A program made the position numbers and the translations under genes. Of a stretch of 64,000 nt of DNA, positions 34,254-44,524 are shown in pieces; position 1 is the stretch's first letter; every line of letters starts with the position of its first letter. The stretch comes from Methanolinea mesophila (GTDB lineage: Archaea > Halobacteriota > Methanomicrobia > Methanomicrobiales > Methanospirillaceae). The notes under the pieces were generated by a model, which saw only the letters and a program-made list of their open reading frames with translations, was not told the DNA's origin and ran no database searches. Where the stretch lies: the NCBI RefSeq assembly GCF_017873855.1, contig NZ_JAGGKR010000001.1:1116001-1180000 (forward strand), in the 5' to 3' direction.

Positions 34254-35516
34254 ATGCAGGTATTGATGGTGGGGTTTGGAGGGGCCGGATGCCGACTTGT
34301 GGATCTCTTTCTCGAAAACGATCTCCGTTCAGGAACGATACGCTGTGTTAATGCGATTGCAGTCGATAAAAACGCCGAAAGCCTGGAAAACCTGAAAACA
34401 ATCCCGGCATCCCAGAAACTCTACTTCCATCCGCTCGGCCTTACCCACCAGGAAGAATATATCTCGACGGTTGTTCCCGAAGAGGTCATCTCCCGTCTCC
34501 AGGGCATCGATCCGGGAGATATCGATGCGATCGTGCTTTGCGGTGGCCTTGGGGGAGGGCTTGTAGACGACGCCGCCCGTCTGGTGGCCCACATCCGATC
34601 CGCAATGATTGAACCGGTATTCGGACTGTTCACCCTTCCCTGCACCGCCGAGGGCCCTGCCGCATCCGCCAGGGCGGGAGCACAGATCCGGTCCCTCAAA
34701 CCGATCCTCGACGGCCTGATTCTTTTTGATAACGAGTTCTGGTACCCGCGGGTCAGGGAGAAGGTCGAACTTCGGCAGGAAGCCCTCTCCACGCAGCAGC
34801 GGCGTCTTGCCTTTCAGAAGCCCGCACCCCTCCCGGATATCCGGGAAATGATATACAGGGAACTGAACATGCTCATCGTCCGCCGCATAGGGCTGCTCTT
34901 CAGGGCGGGCGAGTTTTCCGAGAAGAGCGGGGCCGAGCCCGCCGAAGTGGTGCTCGATGCGGGTGAGGTGCTGAATACGATCCGGGCTTCGGGATTCATC
35001 ACAGTGGGATATGCGGTGGAACCCGTGGTCCAGGGAGGAGTGGATCTTTCACCCCGGGCACTCCTTCGCCCCGCATCGGTATCAGTGGACGAGGCCTATA
35101 AAAAGGCTTCACGGATGGTAGACCTTGCGAAACGGGCGGTGCAGGAAGAGAACTCCGTGCCATGCGATCCCTCGTCCGCCCGGAACGCCCTGGTCCTCAT
35201 TGCCGGACCCACCCAGGAGATGAGCATGAAGGGATACATGACCATCCGAAAATGGATCGACCGGACCGTACAGGGAGAAGTCCGGGCGGGCGATTATCCG
35301 GTGAAGAGCAGCAGGTTCCTCGCGGTGGTGATCGTACTCGCCGGCGTGGAGACTATCCCCAGGGTGGAAGCGCTGTATTCCCTCGCCGACCATCCGGGAT
35401 CCTTGGGTATCCGGCCTCCGCAATCCACGGGGGATGAAACCGTTATCGTTTCTGATGGTGCAGGGGAGACGAATATTCCCATACCCGGTTCGCCATTGTC
35501 ATTGGAAAAAGAGTAA
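34254..35516 (+). CDS. Tubulin/FtsZ-superfamily protein, CetZ-like, altered T4 loop
   Basis: A 420-residue protein that aligns with CetZ: MQVLMVGFGGAGCRLVDLFL (T1 loop), EPVFGLFTLPCTAEGPAASA, LILFDNEFWYPRVREKVELR and VLNTIRASGFITVGYAVEP. At the phosphate-binding T4 signature, CetZ and FtsZ have GGGTGSG; here the sequence is GGLGGGLVDDAA, so GTP binding may be altered. An insertion rich in Gln (about residues 177-200) and a long acidic tail are extra. ATG 34254 is preferred to the TTG at 34236. A role in cell shape is suggested by CetZ relatives only. Confidence 0.72.
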   Translation: MQVLMVGFGGAGCRLVDLFLENDLRSGTIRCVNAIAVDKNAESLENLKTIPASQKLYFHPLGLTHQEEYISTVVPEEVISRLQGIDPGDIDAIVLCGGLGGGLVDDAARLVAHIRSAMIEPVFGLFTLPCTAEGPAASARAGAQIRSLKPILDGLILFDNEFWYPRVREKVELRQEALSTQQRRLAFQKPAPLPDIREMIYRELNMLIVRRIGLLFRAGEFSEKSGAEPAEVVLDAGEVLNTIRASGFITVGYAVEPVVQGGVDLSPRALLRPASVSVDEAYKKASRMVDLAKRAVQEENSVPCDPSSARNALVLIAGPTQEMSMKGYMTIRKWIDRTVQGEVRAGDYPVKSSRFLAVVIVLAGVETIPRVEALYSLADHPGSLGIRPPQSTGDETVIVSDGAGETNIPIPGSPLSLEKE

Positions 35517-35648
35517 TTTACCCGTGATCTCCCGGCAATCGGTGAGACCGGGTACCACATGGGACGTTATTTCCGGGAATATGCAGTTCACCTGGCCCCG
35601 GCCGACAGGTTCCAGTGATCCCGGGAAAAAAAAGCATCCCCGGAATGC

Positions 35649-36593
35649 TCACTGCATTATCTTTGAGAACGGAATATTTCCCGCCCCAATCTCGGTCCTG
35701 ATAGGTATTCCTCTCTCCACGGTGTATCCGATGAAGTTCATACCTGAAAATGAAATAATTGAGAGCCTGTACGGGTCGTATTTCAAATTGAAAGCCCGCG
35801 TCCCCATTGCCACCGGGAACATGAACCCTGCGTTCTGCATCTGAGAAATGATCTCTTTTACCTGGCTCTCGGCGGCGGCCGGGACTTCCCGCACGTTTGC
35901 GAGTGCGATACCCGTTCCGGTTTCGACGAACTCGGACAGTGAGGTCAGCCCCGCGGATATGAAAAGCTGGAGGGGATCGATTGTAGAGCCCCGGTAGCCT
36001 ATCAGGTCCCGGAATTCTACAGGATTGCCCCGGTCCATGGCCAGGCGTCCCCCGTAGGCCATCCGTACGGGGATGCCCCTGCGCTGGAATACCCCGTCCA
36101 TGGTAATGCTGCAAATGGTCATTATCCCGGCCTGGCCGTGCGGAACCCGCGGATCGTTCTCGATAATACGGTAGGAGGAGAAGAAGCCGCACCGTGCGGC
36201 TATGATCTTGTCGTAGGTCTCCTGCACTTCCTCGATACGTTCCTCGGGAACAAAGGAGAGGTTGTAGGCAACATCCCCTGTCCCGGTGACAGGGTCGAAG
36301 GTGCTGCGGAATGCCAGCCGCTCCAGTTTGGAGATGATAAATCCAATCCTCTCCCCCACCAGAGCGCTCTCCGTCTCCTCCATTCCATAGGGGGTCAGGA
36401 CTCTTCCCAGGTTGCCCACCTTCTCTGTGAACCCCATGTCATCGAGGTAGCGGAGGTAATACTGAACGGCCCTGTCGGAGAGGACAAAACCCCGTTCGGC
36501 CATCAACTCTGAGAGCCTTTTCGCCCCCATCGGTTCCTGGTGCTCCTTCAGGATCCGGAGAATTTCGATATACTTTCTCTCTGTTCGCAACAT
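35649..36593 (-). CDS. nrpR: NrpR-type nitrogen regulator (one-domain form)
   Basis: A 314-residue protein with an N-terminal winged helix (LRTERKYIEILRILKEHQEP, about residues 2-70) and one NrpR effector domain (DUF128; about 80-310, RIGFIISKLERLAFRSTFDP, then YRGSTIDPLQLFISAGLTSL). In methanogens NrpR represses nitrogen genes and is released by 2-oxoglutarate. Single-effector-domain forms with HTH correspond to NrpRI. No second NrpR is in the window. dcd begins upstream on the same strand. Confidence 0.87.
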   Translation of the reverse strand: MLRTERKYIEILRILKEHQEPMGAKRLSELMAERGFVLSDRAVQYYLRYLDDMGFTEKVGNLGRVLTPYGMEETESALVGERIGFIISKLERLAFRSTFDPVTGTGDVAYNLSFVPEERIEEVQETYDKIIAARCGFFSSYRIIENDPRVPHGQAGIMTICSITMDGVFQRRGIPVRMAYGGRLAMDRGNPVEFRDLIGYRGSTIDPLQLFISAGLTSLSEFVETGTGIALANVREVPAAAESQVKEIISQMQNAGFMFPVAMGTRAFNLKYDPYRLSIISFSGMNFIGYTVERGIPIRTEIGAGNIPFSKIMQ

Positions 36594-36598
36594 GGTTC

Positions 36599-37036
36599 TT
36601 ACCTTGCTTCTATTGCACCCTTGCTGTCCTGGTAGCGGCCCTCGTACAGCGGTGCGCCATCGGATACCTGATGCAGGATCATCTGCACCACGCGGTCATT
36701 CTTACGGAGTGCGATATGCTCCGATCCCATATTTACGAGGCACAGGGTCAGCTGACCCCGAAACCCGGGATCCACGAACCCTGCAGTGATTATCACTCCT
36801 CTTCGCCCGAACGATGACCTGCAGCGGAGCGTTGCCGCGAGATCGGCAGGCAGCTCGACCCATTCCAGGCTGGGCACAAGGGTACATGTCCCGGGCGGGA
36901 GGATCATATCCTCGGATACCCTCAGATCGTAAGAGGCCGGTTGCTGGCACTCTTCGCCGTAAGGCCTTATCACCAGTTCTCCTTCCTGGCTGCTCTCTCC
37001 CAGGCGGCGGACTATCTCGCGAGATGACAGGATCAT
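36599..37036 (-). CDS. dcd: dCTP deaminase / dUTPase family protein
   Basis: A 145-residue trimer-type enzyme. ASYDLRVSEDMILPPGTCTL and the motif RCRSSFGRRGVIITAGFVDP, then GFRGQLTLCLVNMG, match Dcd/dUTPase. It produces dUMP or dUTP for thymidylate synthesis, which fits the thyA gene at 43515. It is shorter than E. coli Dcd (193 residues), so a bifunctional or dUTPase role is possible. It lies 5 bases upstream of nrpR. Confidence 0.85.
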   Translation of the reverse strand: MILSSREIVRRLGESSQEGELVIRPYGEECQQPASYDLRVSEDMILPPGTCTLVPSLEWVELPADLAATLRCRSSFGRRGVIITAGFVDPGFRGQLTLCLVNMGSEHIALRKNDRVVQMILHQVSDGAPLYEGRYQDSKGAIEAR

Positions 37037-37095
37037 AGGATAGCTACAGTATCACACGGAAAATGCTTAATATCTTGCGATTCCAAAAGGTGAGA

Positions 37096-37167
37096 GGATC
37101 CATGGGGTAGAGGATATCCTCTTGGGCTTCGGACCCAAGGACGCGGGTTCGATTCCCGCTGGGTCCG
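37096..37167 (+). tRNA. tRNA-Arg (anticodon TCG)
   Basis: A 72-base cloverleaf: acceptor GGATCCA pairs with TGGGTCC (one G-U), anticodon stem TTGGG/CCCAA with loop CTTCGGA giving TCG, and T arm GCGGG-TTCGATT-CCCGC. Discriminator G; CCA not encoded. No intron. A TATA-like CTTAATATC lies about 25-30 bases upstream. Confidence 0.95.
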
Positions 37168-37244
37168 CTCCGTTTCTCTCATACCACGGAATCTATTATG
37201 TGAAATGTTGTTCCCCGTCTCCTGGTCGTTTCAAAAAAAAAAAA

Positions 37245-38639
37245 TTACAGCCTTCTTCGTCCTCTGCTGTAGGTCCGCCTGTTTTTTAACCTGATGGCGA
37301 GCACTACACCGGCTATCGCGATCACCGCGACAATAGCGACTATCCAGAGGAGTCCCAGGTCCATATCCGGCTGCATGTTTACCGTATAACTGACAGAGGT
37401 GCTCCCTGACGGCACGACAAGGTCAAGTCCTCCCGGCTGGTAGCCTTCTTTCGTGGTATTGATCACTACCGGCGAATTGACGGTTATATGAGTGGAGAAT
37501 TGCCCGTGTGCATCGGTGGTCCCGGCTTCCTCCCCGTTGATCAGCACCTGTGCCCCCGGCACCATCTTGCCATCGGGCTCCTGGACATACAGCAGAACCG
37601 AAGCCTGTCCGAACCTGATGGGAAGGATCACATCCTGGCCGTCCGACGTTAACATAACCGTGGTATTGGCAGGCTGGTAACCCTCCTTCGCGGCGGATAT
37701 CAGGTACGTTCCGGCGAGCAGATCCGACACTGAAACCTTACCATACGTGTCCGTGACTGCAGAACCGGAACCGTTCACCTGGATGGTAACCCCGGCGACA
37801 GGATGGTTCTCCTGGTCGTAGACCATCACAAACGTCTTATAACGCGCTTTGTCGATGGGTATGGTAATGAGTGCATCCTCTTCCCTGATGATCTCTTTAT
37901 CCGAATACTCCTCGTAGCCCTCGCGGGTAACCCTTATATTGTAAATCTTGCCCCGGGGAAGATCGAGAGTGATCGCCCCCTTTGAGTCGGTGATACCCTT
38001 GCTCACCCCGTCCACGAATACTTCGGCGTCCTTCACCGGGGAACCGTCCGCACTGTCCTTTATCACCAAGGCAAACCGGTCATCCCGGTAAAGGAGAAAC
38101 TGGACCGATTTCGAGTCCAGCGCCATCTCCACGTCCGCACTTCTCGCCTGGTAATTCGGGGCCCGGACGTTTATAGTATAGGTATCCCCGGCCAGGACCC
38201 TGAATTCCGCGAGCCCCTGTTCGTTGGTCTGTTCCTGCTGGGAGAGGACAGGGCCGGTCAGGTACGCCTCGGCCCCGGATATCGGGGTGAGCATATCGGC
38301 ATCGTAGACCTGGACACTGAGGGTAAGGTTCTTTCGCATCAGTTCGACAAGGAGATTGGTGGCATTCGCTCCCAGTGTGCCGGACCATTCATCATAACCG
38401 GTCTTTACCACTTTCACGGTCAGATCCGAGATGCCGGGATGGGAAAACTGCAGCATACCCTCACTGTCGGTTTTTCCCACCGGGGCACCGTCCGCGTAGA
38501 CCGACGCCTGGGGGATAAAAGTGATGTTTCCCTCCTTCTCGTACACACTCACCGCTACCGTTGTTGCGCCTGCGACGGTGACGATGAGAAAAAGAGAGAG
38601 GACCGCAAGCATTGCGGTGTGCTGCATCCGGATTTGCAT
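37245..38639 (-). CDS. Exported PEGA/carboxypeptidase-regulatory-repeat membrane protein
   Basis: A 464-residue protein with an N-terminal signal (about residues 7-25) and a C-terminal membrane helix (about 428-450) with a basic tail (RLKNRRTYSRGRRRL), so most of it is outside the cell. Between them are about five beta-sandwich repeats of the PEGA or carboxypeptidase-regulatory type, each with a VxVYxxxG..PxxGAxVxxxG...TDxxG pattern and a KxGY motif. A surface adhesive or structural role is likely; the partner is unknown. Confidence 0.8.
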   Translation of the reverse strand: MQIRMQHTAMLAVLSLFLIVTVAGATTVAVSVYEKEGNITFIPQASVYADGAPVGKTDSEGMLQFSHPGISDLTVKVVKTGYDEWSGTLGANATNLLVELMRKNLTLSVQVYDADMLTPISGAEAYLTGPVLSQQEQTNEQGLAEFRVLAGDTYTINVRAPNYQARSADVEMALDSKSVQFLLYRDDRFALVIKDSADGSPVKDAEVFVDGVSKGITDSKGAITLDLPRGKIYNIRVTREGYEEYSDKEIIREEDALITIPIDKARYKTFVMVYDQENHPVAGVTIQVNGSGSAVTDTYGKVSVSDLLAGTYLISAAKEGYQPANTTVMLTSDGQDVILPIRFGQASVLLYVQEPDGKMVPGAQVLINGEEAGTTDAHGQFSTHITVNSPVVINTTKEGYQPGGLDLVVPSGSTSVSYTVNMQPDMDLGLLWIVAIVAVIAIAGVVLAIRLKNRRTYSRGRRRL

Positions 38640-38730
38640 AATGAGGTATCTTTTTTCCTTCTATATAGGAGCATTGGTCTTTTCCCCCATTTTATATATC
38701 TGGAATGTGTATTCAATCAAAAAGAAGGGG

Positions 38731-40257
38731 TTATTCCCATCTTGATTCATGGGGGACCCGGTCGAGAAGCATCCCTTCGACTACTACCGGCATCAGTCTC
38801 CTGCCCTCCTCTATCGCCCGCTGGAGACGCCAGGAACGCTCGGCGAAAATCGTGAATATCGGTTCTCCTGCCTTGACCCGGGCCCCTTTCTTTGCATGGA
38901 GAAGAATTCCCGCGCCGCGGTCATGGGGGGCTCCCGCAGATCGTGCGAGGCTGATCAGGGACTTGTTGTTGAGCTCGATAACATAGCCCGTCGCAGGAGC
39001 ATTGACCACAAACATGAACTCGCCTGAGGGAATATCATCCGATCTGACCCCGGGGTCACCTCCCTGGATCTCTATTATTTGCCGGAATTTACTGAGGGCG
39101 TCTCCTTTTTTGAGGATATCCGATGCCATCGTACTTCCTGCTCCCTTTGCGGCCTTTCCCGACATCTCCAGGGCAATGCCGGCGATGGCAACGCTCTTCT
39201 GGAAGAGGGAGCCGGGGACCTCCGCCCCTTCGAGAATCTGCAACGCTTCCCGGACCTCGAGATTCGGGCCTATCGCCCTTCCTACAGGGGAGTCCCCGTA
39301 GGTCAGTGCCGCCTCCACCTGTATTCCCAGACGATCGCCGAGTTCAATAAAATCTCTGGCCAGTTTCCTCCCCTCAAGGACCGTGGCGACCTTGGCATGA
39401 GTCCCGACAGGGATGTCTATCACCACCAGGTCAGCCCCGACTGCAAATTTTTTCGCCATCACGCTGGCAAGCATCTGGCCGCGGGCGTCTATCCTGAACG
39501 GGTACTCCTGGATGATGATCTTGTCGTCCGCGGGGGCGATATTTGTCGCTCCTCCCCATACAATGCACCCTCCCACTTTCAGGGTCATCTGCTGGACCTC
39601 CTCCGCCGAGAATTCAACCCCGGCGAGAACCTCCATGAGGTCCGCGGTCCCCCCTGCACCGGTAATGGCCCGGGAACTGGTCTTCGGGATTTTCAGACCG
39701 CTTGCGGCGATGATGGGGACCACCAGGAGCGAGATCTTGTTGCCGGGAACTCCCCCTATTGAATGTTTGTCTACGATAGGGTGGGAGTGGAACGTGAGGT
39801 GGTTCCCGGTCTCCACCATCGCACGGGTCAGATGCTCCACTTCGTCCATATCCAGGGCGTTGATGTAACTTGCAGTAATATACGCGGTGAGTTCTGCCGG
39901 AGCAAGGGTGTCGTTTACCACATCCCTGACGATCTCCAGGGTCTCTTCCTTATTCAGGCGCTCCCCGTCCATCTTCTTTTTTATAAACTGAAGGGATGCA
40001 GGGCGATCTGCCATCCTGACTTCCACCGTATCACCGTCGGAGAGCCCGAGTCTCCGGTTGGTGAGCTGGTATATGCCTATAGTCCCTTTGGGGATGAGCG
40101 TGTTGGTGGTGTCCACAAATGCAGCCACCGATATCCCGGTATGCTCGTTCAACACCTGTACACGGTCGCTCGTGAGGACACCGATATTCTTGGCATCCCC
40201 GAGGTTCAGGAGCACCTCGTGGGTGCCGATATCGATGAGTTTGACGGTTAGTTTCAT
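38731..40257 (-). CDS. deoA: AMP phosphorylase
   Basis: A 508-residue enzyme of the thymidine-phosphorylase fold: archaeal N-terminal domain ([20 protein letters not shown]), the phosphate site [20 protein letters not shown] and [20 protein letters not shown]. Archaeal members convert AMP to adenine and ribose-1,5-bisphosphate, which feeds the ribulose-1,5-bisphosphate/Rubisco route; neither partner gene is in the window. ATG 40257 is preferred over the TTG at 40266. Confidence 0.9.
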   Translation of the reverse strand: MKLTVKLIDIGTHEVLLNLGDAKNIGVLTSDRVQVLNEHTGISVAAFVDTTNTLIPKGTIGIYQLTNRRLGLSDGDTVEVRMADRPASLQFIKKKMDGERLNKEETLEIVRDVVNDTLAPAELTAYITASYINALDMDEVEHLTRAMVETGNHLTFHSHPIVDKHSIGGVPGNKISLLVVPIIAASGLKIPKTSSRAITGAGGTADLMEVLAGVEFSAEEVQQMTLKVGGCIVWGGATNIAPADDKIIIQEYPFRIDARGQMLASVMAKKFAVGADLVVIDIPVGTHAKVATVLEGRKLARDFIELGDRLGIQVEAALTYGDSPVGRAIGPNLEVREALQILEGAEVPGSLFQKSVAIAGIALEMSGKAAKGAGSTMASDILKKGDALSKFRQIIEIQGGDPGVRSDDIPSGEFMFVVNAPATGYVIELNNKSLISLARSAGAPHDRGAGILLHAKKGARVKAGEPIFTIFAERSWRLQRAIEEGRRLMPVVVEGMLLDRVPHESRWE

Positions 40258-40464
40258 GGTTATCAAGCCAAAACTACCAGCCTCTCCGGGGCGTGCCGGA
40301 GAACGCTGCCATACTGTTCATTGGGAAAATCCCTTAATATGTTCTTCTCCTGAACACCCGGACGTAGCACAAATTCTTACAGGGTTCCGGAGACCAGGAC
40401 AGCCCGATGCCGTACACTCTGGAATATGAATCGGGGCTGTAAAAAAAAGGAAAAATTGTTGGGT

Positions 40465-43053
40465 TTAGTGCTTCCGCACGATGAGGAATGCCACTGCGCC
40501 AAGGCCGATCAGGGCAACCAGTGCACCGAATCCCGGAGTTGTCGGGGTCGGGGTGGGGGTTGGCGGAACGGTGGTCGGCACGGTGGTCACTACGGTGGTC
40601 GGCGGGGCAGTCGGCGTGGCAGTCGGGGTCGGGGTCACTTCAACGACGTTGAAGAGCGCGGACGCGGACTGGCTCACGGTGATGCCGGACACGGTCACGA
40701 TGTACTCATCGGGCTTGAAGGTTGCTGCATCTACCGGGAAGGACCAGGTGTTGAATCCGTCAGTGCCCTTCTGCACCTTTACAGTGCCGGTGGCGCCGCT
40801 GAATTCTCCGCTCTGGGTCTTCTGGGTGGGTGCGAAGGACGAGGAAACGACCTCTACGAGGATCTCGTCATCGACGGCCAGGTTGGTGGTTCCGCTGATG
40901 GTGAACTTGGAACCGACGGTCTGCTCGCCGATCGGGTTGATCCTGATGGTGGGTGCCTCGATCATGAACTGGAGCTTGGTGTAGGTATCGTCTACGCTCG
41001 GGTTGTTCAGAGCCTGGACCAGTGCCTCTGCAGCGTCAGAGCCCTGCAGGCTTCCGGGTCCCTGGAGTTTGAACAGCACAGAGTTCGGGGACGGGTAGCT
41101 GCCGAGTACAAGGTCGTACGGTGCGTAGGTCTGTCCGCCGTAGGTGAATACTGCGGTGTTGGGGTACACATCGAAGATGTCGTTGTACATCGGGTGCTGA
41201 ACTACGACGAAGTACTGTCCGGCTGCCATGTTGGCAGTGACGCCCTCGTTGATCTCCTTGGAGAAGGTAGAGTCAGAGTTCACGCTTACAGTGCTGTAGT
41301 TCACGAAGTTCTTGCCGAGGATCCAGATTGCGACACCCGGAGAGGGCTGGCCTTCTGCGGTTCCGTCGACGTAGAACTTGTCACCAGCCGCCACTACAGA
41401 CTGTGAGGCGGTTGCAGCGACGAAGGGCTTGCGGATGATGATGGATACGGTTCCATACTGGGTGTTGCCAAGGTTGTCCCGGTTGTTGGGGGTTGCAACG
41501 CCATATACGGTGTAGGTACCGGCATCGATGTTCAGGTTGGCGGTCTGCCACTTGAACGACCAGGTGTTGTCTTCCTGGACGTCCGCACTGTCGAAGGTGC
41601 TTGCGACTCCGTCAACCACGGGGGTCCTGGGGTCGGTCAGCCTGCCGCCAGCTGCGGGGAGGTTCGGACCGGTGATGAACAGGTACACGTTGTCAGTCTC
41701 GGAGTCGGTACCGGAGAGCTGGACTTCCTGTCCCATGAAGTAGTTCTGGTCGCCGGCTGCCACGATGGTGACAGTTCCCTTCTCGACAGTCACGTCAACC
41801 TCGTCGTTCTTGTAAACGCCGGGGCTGAGCTGCTGCTCGACCTTGATGGTGTACTTCTGATCCTTAGTGTCGGCAGTGGTCATCCACCCGATGGTCCGGG
41901 TGCCGCTGTCGGAGGTCAGGATGTATGCATAGTAGTAGGTCCCGGATGCAACACCGTCCCAGTTCGCGGGTACGTCCTGGGCGATGGTCCTTCCATTGCC
42001 ACCCTCATACTGGTAGGCACCGATGTCAATGGCGGTGTAGCTGCCGGCGGGGGGGTTCTGGTTGACGTTGCTCTGGTCCTGTACGATGAACGGGGGCATG
42101 TCGTTCGGCAGTCCGGTCATCTGTCCGGTGCCCTTGATCCACAGGTAGTAGTTGGAGTTGGGGCGCCCGGTGACGGTTACTGAGAACGGGTTTCCACGGA
42201 CGACGGTGTCCTTGCTCGCCTCGATCTTCACGGTGTCGGTGGCGATGGTAAGGGTCGTGGTCGCGGATACGGTCTTTCCGGTGTAGTCGTTGCCGGAGGG
42301 GTCCTTGTAGTTGTCCTTCATGTGGTTGACGTTACACTCTGCCCAACAGGTGTAGACACCTGCCTTGTAGAGACGGGCATTGAGCTGGTCAACTGCACCG
42401 GTGTTCCATCCTGCGTAGGGAGTCTGTGCTCCGACCAGGGGTGCAGTGGATACCCAGTAGAACGGCTGGGCATTCAGGTTGACCTTGAGTAACGACGTAG
42501 AGATGGTCGTGGTCTGGTAAAGAGCAGTGTACACCGCACCGTCAGAGGTCTTCACCTTGATAGTGATCTGGCCATCAGTCGCGGGGTTGTAGCCCTGCCT
42601 GTTGGCAATGGTGTAGAGATTGCTCTCAATCCTGAAGTTCTCGATGTTCCCTGCAGGAACTGCCTTACCGGAAACATCCTTCTGGCTGTTCTGGTCCCAG
42701 ATCTTCAGGGCGATGTTGGGGTCATTCACATTGAATGCCTGTCCCTGGTTGGTTCCATCCCAGCGGTACCAGTTTCCGGTCTTACCAACGAAGTTGGACG
42801 GCGCGATGTAGAAGTCAGCCGCGTTTCCAACAGATATTACTGAATTGGGTACATCGGTGTTCGGGTTGGTTCCCGATGCGAACCAGGCAATCTGTGCGAA
42901 GCCTCCGGTTGCATTGACAACGTTTAATCCCTGTTCACCAATGAACACGTCATCGCCCTGATTGATTACATTCACCACGGCCGAGGCCGGCAGCACCAGC
43001 AGCGCCAGTGCAAGGCATGCAATCAGTGCAAGGCCTATTCGCTTAGTCATCAT
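40465..43053 (-). CDS. S-layer glycoprotein with PGF-CTERM-like anchor
   Basis: An 862-residue surface protein resembling Methanomicrobiales S-layer proteins. Signal peptide MMTKRIGLALIACLALALLVLPASA; large beta-rich ectodomain (about residues 26-795) with few cysteines; Thr/Pro-rich stretch (about 800-838) suited to O-glycosylation; then TPGFGALVALIGLGAVAFLI and a short RKH tail, i.e. a PGF-CTERM archaeosortase signal. GGAGGA precedes the double ATG, and a TATA box lies near 43195-43206. Abundant expression is expected. Confidence 0.88.
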   Translation of the reverse strand: MMTKRIGLALIACLALALLVLPASAVVNVINQGDDVFIGEQGLNVVNATGGFAQIAWFASGTNPNTDVPNSVISVGNAADFYIAPSNFVGKTGNWYRWDGTNQGQAFNVNDPNIALKIWDQNSQKDVSGKAVPAGNIENFRIESNLYTIANRQGYNPATDGQITIKVKTSDGAVYTALYQTTTISTSLLKVNLNAQPFYWVSTAPLVGAQTPYAGWNTGAVDQLNARLYKAGVYTCWAECNVNHMKDNYKDPSGNDYTGKTVSATTTLTIATDTVKIEASKDTVVRGNPFSVTVTGRPNSNYYLWIKGTGQMTGLPNDMPPFIVQDQSNVNQNPPAGSYTAIDIGAYQYEGGNGRTIAQDVPANWDGVASGTYYYAYILTSDSGTRTIGWMTTADTKDQKYTIKVEQQLSPGVYKNDEVDVTVEKGTVTIVAAGDQNYFMGQEVQLSGTDSETDNVYLFITGPNLPAAGGRLTDPRTPVVDGVASTFDSADVQEDNTWSFKWQTANLNIDAGTYTVYGVATPNNRDNLGNTQYGTVSIIIRKPFVAATASQSVVAAGDKFYVDGTAEGQPSPGVAIWILGKNFVNYSTVSVNSDSTFSKEINEGVTANMAAGQYFVVVQHPMYNDIFDVYPNTAVFTYGGQTYAPYDLVLGSYPSPNSVLFKLQGPGSLQGSDAAEALVQALNNPSVDDTYTKLQFMIEAPTIRINPIGEQTVGSKFTISGTTNLAVDDEILVEVVSSSFAPTQKTQSGEFSGATGTVKVQKGTDGFNTWSFPVDAATFKPDEYIVTVSGITVSQSASALFNVVEVTPTPTATPTAPPTTVVTTVPTTVPPTPTPTPTTPGFGALVALIGLGAVAFLIVRKH

Positions 43054-43194
43054 GTGAGTCCTCCTTACTCATGTCCAAATTCTGAACGTTCAAATCCAAT
43101 GCACACGACCGAACCGCATCGACAATGGTCGAATTACGGTTCATTGTGCTCCATACTCCGAATAACGGAATATGATTCAATATTAGTGGAACAC

Positions 43195-43206
43195 TTAATA
43201 TATCCT
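43195..43206 (-). promoter_or_regulatory. S-layer gene promoter TATA box
   Basis: On the minus strand GGATATATTAAG forms a strong TATA element. Transcription should start near 43170, leaving a leader of about 115 bases with GGAGGA near its end, unusually long for this genome. Confidence 0.6.
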
Positions 43207-43514
43207 TTTTGGTCGATCAGCCCCTGGGATAGAGGAATGTACGGGGAAAAATCGACAATTCGTATGAGGAACGCTGTTTTTTCTGCCCCGGGACTGCCGG
43301 CCTGAAGATCACACCAATCCGTCATTGCACGAAGAACGGTATCTCCCACGCGCAGCAACGAAAGGAATTGCAAACACCGTATAATTTTGCTCAATGCCCG
43401 GATATAGTTACCTGTTGCGGTATCAGGGATAGCGAGCGGGAGCGGTCCTGAGCCTGCGCCCCCCCCCCGGATGCGGTCCGCAGTCTTTACCTCGTACCTG
43501 ATCAAGTACCATGT
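43207..43514. other. Non-coding stretch with a C10 tract
   Basis: About 300 bases between the S-layer promoter and thyA without a supported gene. A run of ten C residues lies at 43459-43468, 46 bases before thyA. No hairpin or RNA gene is evident. Confidence 0.5.
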
Positions 43515-44225
43515 ATGAGGTGTATCAGAGCCCCCACCCTTTCACATGCCCATGAACAGGTCATTAAGACGATACTCGAGAGAGGGTGGATCCTCCGGAC
43601 CGAAGACGGTGAAGATACAGTCGAGGCCGAAGGGGTGGCGATCCGGGTGGAGGAGCCCGGAAGAGAGCCCATGATAAGCCCCTCCTCCCGGTTCCAGAGA
43701 AAATTCATGGAGAAATATGCCCAGGACCTGCTGAACGGGTCGGCGAGTGTGTTCGAATATGATTATCACGACCGGTTATTCAACTGGGGAGAGCACCTTG
43801 AAAAAGAGGGGACTCCGGTCCACGTGAACCAGATACAGTATATTGTGGATAAACTCCGGGAGTCGCCGGTCAGCAGGAGGGCGATCGCAATAACCTGGAA
43901 CCCTGCCACCGATGAGACACTCGCCGATTGTCCCTGCCTCCAGCTTGTCCAGTGCCTGATAAGGGAGGGGAAACTGCACATGAAAGTGGTCTTCCGGTCC
44001 AACGACATGCTCACCGCCGCAGGGGCGAACATGTTCGCACTGGCAACGCTGCAGGAATATATTGCGGGACAACTGGGGATCCCGTGCGGTTCCTATACAC
44101 ACATTTCACTCGTCCCCCACATCTATTTCAGGAGGGATATCACCGATATCGAGCCTTTCTGCGGGAAAGGTTCAAAAATCAGCCCTATCCCGGAGGTATG
44201 CAGGGCGTGCGGGAAATGTCCCTGA
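43515..44225 (+). CDS. thyA: Thymidylate synthase (archaeal ThyA type)
   Basis: A 236-residue enzyme methylating dUMP to dTMP. DCPCLQLVQCLIREGKLHMK holds the probable nucleophile C141, and VVFRSNDMLTAAGANMFALA and GSYTHISLVPHIY match the family's dUMP and folate sites. R121-R122 (SRRAIAIT) is the phosphate-binding pair. The C-terminus ends in a cysteine-rich CRACGKCP, unlike bacterial ThyA. It works downstream of Dcd. It starts 47 bases after the C10 tract. Confidence 0.88.
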   Translation: MRCIRAPTLSHAHEQVIKTILERGWILRTEDGEDTVEAEGVAIRVEEPGREPMISPSSRFQRKFMEKYAQDLLNGSASVFEYDYHDRLFNWGEHLEKEGTPVHVNQIQYIVDKLRESPVSRRAIAITWNPATDETLADCPCLQLVQCLIREGKLHMKVVFRSNDMLTAAGANMFALATLQEYIAGQLGIPCGSYTHISLVPHIYFRRDITDIEPFCGKGSKISPIPEVCRACGKCP

Positions 44226-44329
44226 TCATGCGGGATAAGCCCCTGGAACCCGTGATTGAGGGCGGGAAATCCGGTCCAACCAGTCAGATTAATTATCCTG
44301 TATGTCCAAGGAAATAAGGTACATCGGGA

Positions 44330-44402
<73 letters not shown>

Positions 44403-44524
44403 TCGCTTTTCCTTTATCTTTTCTTACCGTCTTCACCCTGGGAGTCTGGATTCTCCCTGTCGTCCGGGATTCATGGATTGGACGTACCGGACATTTCGAG
44501 GTCCGGCGGTCCGGGAAAAAAAGG

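Noticed and set aside
40540-40640. Low-complexity repeat in the S-layer gene
   Set aside because: This is the Thr/Pro-rich coding stretch before the PGF-CTERM-like anchor, not an independent repeat.
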